From positions 26,092-90,091 of the forward strand of contig NZ_FCOE02000032.1 of assembly GCF_001544915.2 (NCBI RefSeq): a DNA stretch of 64,000 nucleotides, read 5' to 3'. Below are positions 59,472 through 64,000 of this stretch, in pieces. The stretch's first letter is position 1; each line of letters opens with the position of its first letter. The stretch comes from Caballeronia pedi. GTDB taxonomy: Bacteria > Pseudomonadota > Gammaproteobacteria > Burkholderiales > Burkholderiaceae. Under the pieces are notes generated by a model. It ran no database searches. It saw only the letters and a program-made list of their open reading frames with translations, and was not told the DNA's origin. The position numbers were made by a program, and so were the translations under genes.

Positions 59472-60233
59472 TCAGCCCTTGACCAGCCCTCCGTCGACCA
59501 CGAGGTTCTGTCCAGTCACCGCGCGCGCCCACGGCGAGAGAAAGAACAACACCGCATCGGCGAATTCAGCGGGCGTCGTGACACGACGCAGCGGCGTGAA
59601 TCCCGCGACCATGTCGAACACGGCTTCGGGCGTCGCGCGGCTGGCATCGGTCGTGCGCAACAGACCGCCCGACACCATGTTCACCGTGATGCCGTCTGGT
59701 CCGAGATCGTTCGATGCGGTTCTCGTCAGCGCCAGCAACGCGGCTTTTGCCGCGGTGTAATCGTGATACGGCACGACGGGATTCTGGAACAGATTGGTGC
59801 CGACATTCACGATGCGGCCGAAGCCAGCGACACGCATCGCAGGCAACGCTGCCTGCATCGTGTTGAGCGCGCCCTTGAGCGCACCTTCCATCTGCTGCTG
59901 AAAGCGCGACCATTCGATATCGCCGAGCTTCGGACGCGCATCGCCATCGAAGCTGAAACTGGCGAGCGCGTTGTTCACGACGGCATGCATCGGCGCGCCG
60001 CTTTTCGCGTAAGCCTCTTCGAACAGACGCGCGACCGACCGTTCATCGGTGACATCGGCCTGCACGGCCACGACGCGCGGCCCGAGCCTTTCGGCGAGCG
60101 CTTTCGCCTGCGCTTCGCTGCGGTGATAGTTGATGACCACCCGAGCGCCCTCGCGCGCAAGCGCTTCGGTGATCGCCGCACCCAGGCCGCGCGCGCCGCC
60201 GGTCACGAGTACGTTCTGTTCAGACAGCAGCAT
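59472..60233 (-). CDS. Short-chain dehydrogenase/reductase (3-oxoacyl-ACP-reductase-like)
   Basis: A 253-residue classical SDR: NAD(P) motif VLVTGGARGLGAAITEAL, the NNALASF variant of NNAG, and catalytic YTAAKAALLALTR. The end AVTGQNLVVDGGLVKG is typical. The start at 60233 has GGAG 7 nt upstream; an earlier in-frame ATG at 60347 adds a poorly supported leader. The TNLFQNPVV loop in place of the usual SS(I/A) motif suggests a specialised substrate. It stands alone between the VWA and DUF2501 genes. Confidence 0.88.
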   Translation of the reverse strand: MLLSEQNVLVTGGARGLGAAITEALAREGARVVINYHRSEAQAKALAERLGPRVVAVQADVTDERSVARLFEEAYAKSGAPMHAVVNNALASFSFDGDARPKLGDIEWSRFQQQMEGALKGALNTMQAALPAMRVAGFGRIVNVGTNLFQNPVVPYHDYTAAKAALLALTRTASNDLGPDGITVNMVSGGLLRTTDASRATPEAVFDMVAGFTPLRRVTTPAEFADAVLFFLSPWARAVTGQNLVVDGGLVKG

Positions 60234-60377
60234 CGAGTTCTCCAAAATGGGTTCGGGGATGGTCGACGAATTATGCAGGATGACACACGCTTTCGATCCG
60301 GTTACGCGCGTACCGATCGCGGCCATCCCCTGTTCATGAAGAAGCACTATAGTTAAAGCTCACAAAAAGGAGCCACC

Positions 60378-60824
60378 ATGATCTCGTGCAAACGTCACCT
60401 CTGGATCCGTGGGGTCCTGGCCGCGACCTTGCTTTACGCCCCGCTCACCCACGCCCAGCTCGGCAACCTGCTCGATCAGAGCAAGAGCGGCGGTGCCGGT
60501 GGCGCACTCGGCAATCTCGGCGGGCTGAGCAGCGGTTTATCGCTGGACTCGCTGACTTCGAGCAGTACGGGCAATGTCGCCGGCGTACTCGAGTTCTGCA
60601 TGAAGAACAACTACCTCGGCGGCGGCGCATCGTCGGTCAAGGATGGACTCATGAGCAAGCTCGGCGGTTCGGCGTCCAGCGATGGCGGATACACCAACGG
60701 CGCCAAGGGCATCCTCGATAGCGGCAACGGCAAGCAGGTCGATCTGAGCGGCGGCGGCCTGAAGGAACAGGTCACGAAGCAGGTGTGCGACAAAATTCTC
60801 GCGCAGGGAAAATCGTTGCTGTAG
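60378..60824 (+). CDS. Secreted DUF2501 (YjjA-like) protein
   Basis: A 148-residue exported protein with a signal peptide ending at THA (MISCKRHLWIRGVLAATLLYAPLTHA). The mature part is glycine/serine-rich (GGAGGALGNLGGLSSGLSLDSL) and contains the DUF2501 core VAGVLEFCMKNNYLGG and KEQVTKQVCDKIL with two cysteines. YjjA of E. coli is the known relative and has no established function. The start at 60378 follows AAAAGGAG. It converges on prpR with 3 nt between stops, and a CTCAACG/CGTTGAG stem at 60827-60845 spans the junction. Confidence 0.85.
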   Translation: MISCKRHLWIRGVLAATLLYAPLTHAQLGNLLDQSKSGGAGGALGNLGGLSSGLSLDSLTSSSTGNVAGVLEFCMKNNYLGGGASSVKDGLMSKLGGSASSDGGYTNGAKGILDSGNGKQVDLSGGGLKEQVTKQVCDKILAQGKSLL

Positions 60825-60827
60825 ACC

Positions 60828-62771
60828 TCAACGTTTCGCGTTGAGCCTTCGCCACAAGGTGGTCTTGCTGATGCCGAGCGCCTTGCAGACCGCGTCCCGA
60901 TCCCCTCCGAACGCGGCAAGCGTGGCACGGACCTGATCGGCTTCCATCGAACGGCTCAGGTCGCGAAGCGAGACATCCGCGCTGGCTTCGGATCCGACGT
61001 CGAACAGTTCGGGCGCGATCGTCCGCAAGTCATCCGGCGTCAATGCGACAGGCCGATCGCGGTCGAACGCCATGTCCGGAATCTCCACCGCAATGCGCTC
61101 GACGATGTTCTGCAACTCGCGCACATTGCCCGGCCACGGATACGCACGCAGCCCCGGCTCCAGCGGCGCGAGCAGGCGCGCCGCCGCCTCGCGTCCGGGC
61201 ACGCGCAGCGCCAGCGTCTTGTCGCGCCGGGCGGCCTGCATCAGCAGCTCGGTCGCCAACGGCAGGATGTCGCTGGCTCGCGCGCGCAACGGCGGCAACG
61301 CGATGCTCAGAATGTTGATGCGATAGAAAAGGTCGGCGCGGAACGATCCATCGGCGACACCATCGGCGAGCGAGCGATGGGTTGCGGCGATCACGCGGAT
61401 ATCGACGCGCGTCGGCTCCGTCGATCCGAGGCGGATGACTTCTCTCTCTTGCAGCACGCGCAGCAGGCGGCTTTGCAGCGAGGGCGGCATCTCGCCGATT
61501 TCATCGAGAAACAAGGTGCCGCGATGCGCGGCCTCGATCAGGCCAGCCTTGCCGCCCTTGCGCGCGCCCGTGAACGCGCCCTCCTCGTAGCCGAAGAGTT
61601 CGCTTTCGAGCAGCGCTTCTGGGAACGCGCCGCAGTTCATCGCGACGAACGGAAAGTCCTTGCGGCCGCTCAGCCGATGCATGCTCTGCGCGACCATTTC
61701 CTTGCCGGTGCCGCTCTCGCCGAGAATCAGCACCGTTGCATCCGATTTCGCATAGCGGCGCACGAGCGCCCTCAAGCGCTCGATCGGCTCCGATTCACCC
61801 ACGACGTCCTCCAGCCGATAACGCGCGACGAATTCCTGCGCGCCCTGGCGTGATCGCAGCGTCCGGTCGAGCCGCTCGACCGCTCGCGATTCCTGAAACG
61901 TGAAGATCGTGCCGCCCGCAGCGCCTTCGCTCGCCAGCGGTCCGCGATGAATCGCGTAGCTCACGCCACGCACGGCGCCGAAGACGTCGCCGTCAGCGAC
62001 GGGCAATACGCCGTCGAGTTCGGGCGCGACATCGAGCAGCGCTCGGCCGACCGCGCGCGATGCATCGGCGATGCCGAGCGCCGCAGCGAGCCGGCGATTG
62101 ATCGCTTCGATGCGGCCGCCCGCATCGACCGCGACGACGCCATCGCGCAGATGCTGCAACAGGTTGTCGAGACGAATGCGCCGCGCGACTTCATGGCGCA
62201 TCGCCTGAGCAACTTCCAGCGCGGTCTCGAACGCGGCCACCACGGACGTGCGCGAGTACAGGAACACCGAACTCATGCCCGCGTCGGCGGCCAGGTCCGC
62301 GACGAGGCCGGGTCCGACCACCACATCGACGCCGCGATCGCGCAGATCGAGCACGAGGCTCTCCGCGTCCTGCGCCGAGCGATACGATTCGCAGATCATG
62401 TCGATGCCGTAGGCGGCGAGAAAGCGGCGTATTTCGGCGGGCGTGTCGCCGTGCGTGACGAGCGCGACGCTCGCGCCCTCGCGGCGCGCCTTCGTGAGCG
62501 CGTGCATCACGTCGAATCCGGTCGGGCTGATCACGACAACCGGCACCGACACGCGGCCCTTGAGATACGCGCCATTGGAGCCGCCCGCCACGACGACATC
62601 CGGCCGCTCGTCGCGCGCGGATTCGATGCTGTTCGCGGCGTCCTCGTAACCGAGCGGGACGACGTCGAGTTCGGCGCGATCGGCGTAGGCGCCGGCGATA
62701 TCGATGAATAACGCTCTGAGCCGGCTGATACCGACGGCCCAGATGCGCGGGCGAGACGCGGATTCGGTTTG
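60828..62771 (-). CDS. prpR: Propionate catabolism activator PrpR
   Basis: A 647-residue sigma-54-dependent activator of the methylcitrate operon. The N-terminal PrpR_N sensor domain (ARPRIWAVGISRLRALF-like start, VVVGPGLVADLA) binds 2-methylcitrate. A PAS-like segment follows, then the AAA+ domain with Walker A GESGTGKE, the sigma-54 contact loop EEGAFTGARKGG, Walker B GTLFLDEIGEMP, and a C-terminal Fis-type helix-turn-helix (DRDAVCKALGISKTTLWRRLNAKR). The ATG at 62771 gives MQTESASRPR, the usual family start. It is divergent from prpB with a sigma-54 promoter between. Confidence 0.94.
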   Translation of the reverse strand, partial: QTESASRPRIWAVGISRLRALFIDIAGAYADRAELDVVPLGYEDAANSIESARDERPDVVVAGGSNGAYLKGRVSVPVVVISPTGFDVMHALTKARREGASVALVTHGDTPAEIRRFLAAYGIDMICESYRSAQDAESLVLDLRDRGVDVVVGPGLVADLAADAGMSSVFLYSRTSVVAAFETALEVAQAMRHEVARRIRLDNLLQHLRDGVVAVDAGGRIEAINRRLAAALGIADASRAVGRALLDVAPELDGVLPVADGDVFGAVRGVSYAIHRGPLASEGAAGGTIFTFQESRAVERLDRTLRSRQGAQEFVARYRLEDVVGESEPIERLRALVRRYAKSDATVLILGESGTGKEMVAQSMHRLSGRKDFPFVAMNCGAFPEALLESELFGYEEGAFTGARKGGKAGLIEAAHRGTLFLDEIGEMPPSLQSRLLRVLQEREVIRLGSTEPTRVDIRVIAATHRSLADGVADGSFRADLFYRINILSIALPPLRARASDILPLATELLMQAARRDKTLALRVPGREAAARLLAPLEPGLRAYPWPGNVRELQNIVERIAVEIPDMAFDRDRPVALTPDDLRTIAPELFDVGSEASADVSLRDLSRSMEADQVRATLAAFGGDRDAVCKALGISKTTLWRRLNAKR

Positions 62772-62903
62772 CATGGATTTCTGCGCTGAATGAAACGGAG
62801 CGGCGCGTTCAGTATGCAACATCCATTTCAGGTTCGAAATCCGGGATTTCATCCGTGAAACGAAGACGCTCGTTCGAAATTTTTTTATTACGTAAAATCA
62901 ATG

Positions 62904-62913
62904 ACTTGCAAGT
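62904..62913. promoter_or_regulatory. Palindrome upstream of the prpB promoter (possible PrpR site)
   Basis: ACTTGCAAGT is a perfect 10-bp palindrome, 11 bp before the -24 element of the sigma-54 promoter. Enhancer sites of PrpR-type activators are short palindromes in this divergent region, but most act from farther upstream, so the assignment is tentative. Confidence 0.4.
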
Positions 62914-62924
62914 TATAAGCGAGC

Positions 62925-62940
62925 TGGCAAACAAATTGCT
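62925..62940 (+). promoter_or_regulatory. Sigma-54 promoter of prpB
   Basis: TGGCAA-ACAAA-TTGCT matches the consensus TGGCAC-N5-TTGC(A/T) with -24 GG and -12 GC correctly spaced. It lies 32-47 nt upstream of the prpB start and fits activation by the divergent sigma-54 activator PrpR. Confidence 0.85.
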
Positions 62941-62971
62941 TTGTTAAGCGAACTTCATCAGGAGACAAACC

Positions 62972-63868
62972 GTGAGTTCCGAAATCCAGTCCGCACAGAC
63001 CGCAGGCGCGCGGTTCCGCCAGGCCGTCCGAGACGAATCTCCGCTGCAGGTCGTCGGCGCGATCACCGCGTACGCCGCGAAAATGGCCGAAGCCGTCGGT
63101 TTCAAGGCGCTCTATCTGTCCGGCGGCGGCGTGGCCGCGAATTCGCTCGGCATGCCCGACCTCGGCATCAGCACGATGGAAGACGTGCTCATCGACGCGC
63201 GCCGCATCACCGACGCGTCCTCGCTGCCGCTGATGGTCGATATCGACACCGGCTGGGGCGGCGCCTTCAACATCGCGCGCACGATCCGTTCGTTCATCAA
63301 GGCGGGCGTCGCAGCCGTGCATATCGAGGATCAGGTCGGGCAGAAGCGCTGCGGGCATCGGCCGGGCAAGGAAGTCGTGCCGACCGGCGAGATGGTGGAT
63401 CGCGTGAAGGCCGCCGTCGATGCGCGCACGGACGAATCATTCGTCATCATGGCGCGCACCGATGCCGCCGCCGCCGAAGGCATCGATGCCGCGATCGAGC
63501 GCGCCATCGCGTATGTCGAAGCGGGCGCGGACATGATCTTCCCCGAAGCGATGAAAACGCTCGACGACTATCGCCGCTTCAAGGCCGCCGTGCGCGTGCC
63601 GATCCTCGCGAACCTGACCGAGTTCGGCTCGACGCCCTTGTTCACCGTCGATGACCTGAAGAGCGCCAATGTCGATATCGCGTTGTATTGTTGCGGCGCG
63701 TATCGTGCGATGAACGCAGCCGCGCTCAACTTCTACGAGACCGTGAAACGCGACGGCACGCAGAAGGCCGCCGTCGAAACGATGCAGTCGCGCGCCGACC
63801 TGTACCAGTACCTCGGCTATCACGCCTACGAAGACAAGCTCGACCAGCTTTTTGCAGCAAAGAAATAA
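62972..63868 (+). CDS. prpB: 2-methylisocitrate lyase PrpB
   Basis: A 298-residue enzyme that cleaves 2-methylisocitrate to pyruvate and succinate, the last step of the methylcitrate cycle for propionate. The TIM-barrel of the PEP mutase/isocitrate lyase family shows LYLSGGGVAANSLGMPDLGI, MVDIDTGWGGAFNIART, the active-site KRCGHRPGKEVVP with the catalytic Cys, and EAGADMIFPEAM. The start is a GTG at 62972 after a TCAGGAGAC ribosome site, 22 nt before which begins the sigma-54 promoter transcript. prpC follows after 22 bp. Confidence 0.95.
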   Translation: MSSEIQSAQTAGARFRQAVRDESPLQVVGAITAYAAKMAEAVGFKALYLSGGGVAANSLGMPDLGISTMEDVLIDARRITDASSLPLMVDIDTGWGGAFNIARTIRSFIKAGVAAVHIEDQVGQKRCGHRPGKEVVPTGEMVDRVKAAVDARTDESFVIMARTDAAAAEGIDAAIERAIAYVEAGADMIFPEAMKTLDDYRRFKAAVRVPILANLTEFGSTPLFTVDDLKSANVDIALYCCGAYRAMNAAALNFYETVKRDGTQKAAVETMQSRADLYQYLGYHAYEDKLDQLFAAKK

Positions 63869-63890
63869 CCCTTGTGAAGGAGACGAATCG

Positions 63891-64000
63891 ATGAGCGAAG
63901 CAGACAACAGCACCGCATCCGCAGGCGCATTCAAGCCGAAGAAATCCGTCGCGCTGTCCGGCGTGACCGCGGGCAATACCGCGTTGTGCACGGTCGGCAA
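63891..64000 (+). CDS. prpC: 2-methylcitrate synthase PrpC, partial (5' end)
   Basis: The first 36 codons of a gene beginning MSEADNSTASAGAFKPKKSV and then ALSGVTAGNTALCTVG, the conserved N-terminal turn of 2-methylcitrate synthase, in which propionyl-CoA condenses with oxaloacetate. The ATG follows AAGGAGACG. It is cut by the right edge; an order prpR-prpB-prpC is the standard one. Confidence 0.88.
   Translation, partial: MSEADNSTASAGAFKPKKSVALSGVTAGNTALCTVG

Noticed and set aside
60827..60845. CTCAACG/CGTTGAG stem between the DUF2501 and prpR stops as a bidirectional terminator
   Set aside because: The stem is short, overlaps the prpR coding end and has no T-run on either side.

Overview
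The window is a gene-dense, high-GC chromosome segment from a Burkholderiaceae bacterium, most likely Paraburkholderia or Caballeronia. The call rests on protein content and layout: a Burkholderia-type T6SS cluster, a 378-residue general porin, a MobA-type 3-hydroxybenzoate hydroxylase with its MarR regulator, a prpR/prpBC methylcitrate locus, a PHB-depolymerase/CopG pair and a LacI-controlled catabolic cluster. No tRNA, rRNA, CRISPR array, IS element or phage integration module was seen.

Region 1 (1-20787) is one arm of a type VI secretion cluster. tssH (cut by the left edge), tssG, tssF, tssE and a divergent Hcp paralogue run leftward. From the same intergenic region hcp, vgrG, two small genes, a PAAR gene, an Rhs effector with a nuclease-like C-terminal toxin, two SUKH-type immunity genes, a pentapeptide-repeat gene and an FHA-DUF2169 gene run rightward. 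A polytopic M48 metalloprotease and a small unknown partner gene converge on the effector operon.

Region 2 (21015-28309) is a tightly overlapping leftward operon: ECF sigma factor, RskA-like anti-sigma, DUF1295, cyclopropane-fatty-acid-synthase-like enzyme, lipocalin, FAD oxidoreductase, DUF1365 and a second CFA-like enzyme. It looks like a stress-induced membrane-lipid modification regulon. It is followed by an SRPBCC gene and an RHH regulator plus PHB-depolymerase-type esterase with a perfect palindromic operator candidate.

Region 3 (30758-46520) is a carbohydrate or sugar-acid catabolic block. A secreted hydrolase-like lipoprotein faces an eight-gene leftward operon (CoA-transferase, AroE-like dehydrogenase, DUF4286-like, FAH-family hydrolase, sugar ABC transporter). 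Nearby are a MaoC dehydratase, a LacI regulator, an aldo/keto reductase and an MFS transporter. Four copies of a palindrome close to ATGTAACCGGTTACAT lie in front of the four transcription units and mark the probable LacI regulon. A general porin with a hairpin-rich leader follows.

Region 4 (46603-54831) holds an aromatic hydroxylation unit (mobA, mobR, cupin, SDR) and a carnitine-degradation-like module (thioesterase, Crp/Fnr regulator, MFS, BKACE-family cleavage enzyme, 3-hydroxyacyl dehydrogenase). Region 5 (54832-60824) holds a candidate small RNA, a DUF3616 protein, a DoxX-like protein, an orphan CobS/CobT-like AAA+/VWA pair, an SDR and a DUF2501 protein. Region 6 (60828-64000) is the methylcitrate-cycle locus: prpR divergent from prpB and prpC, with a sigma-54 promoter between them; prpC is cut by the right edge.
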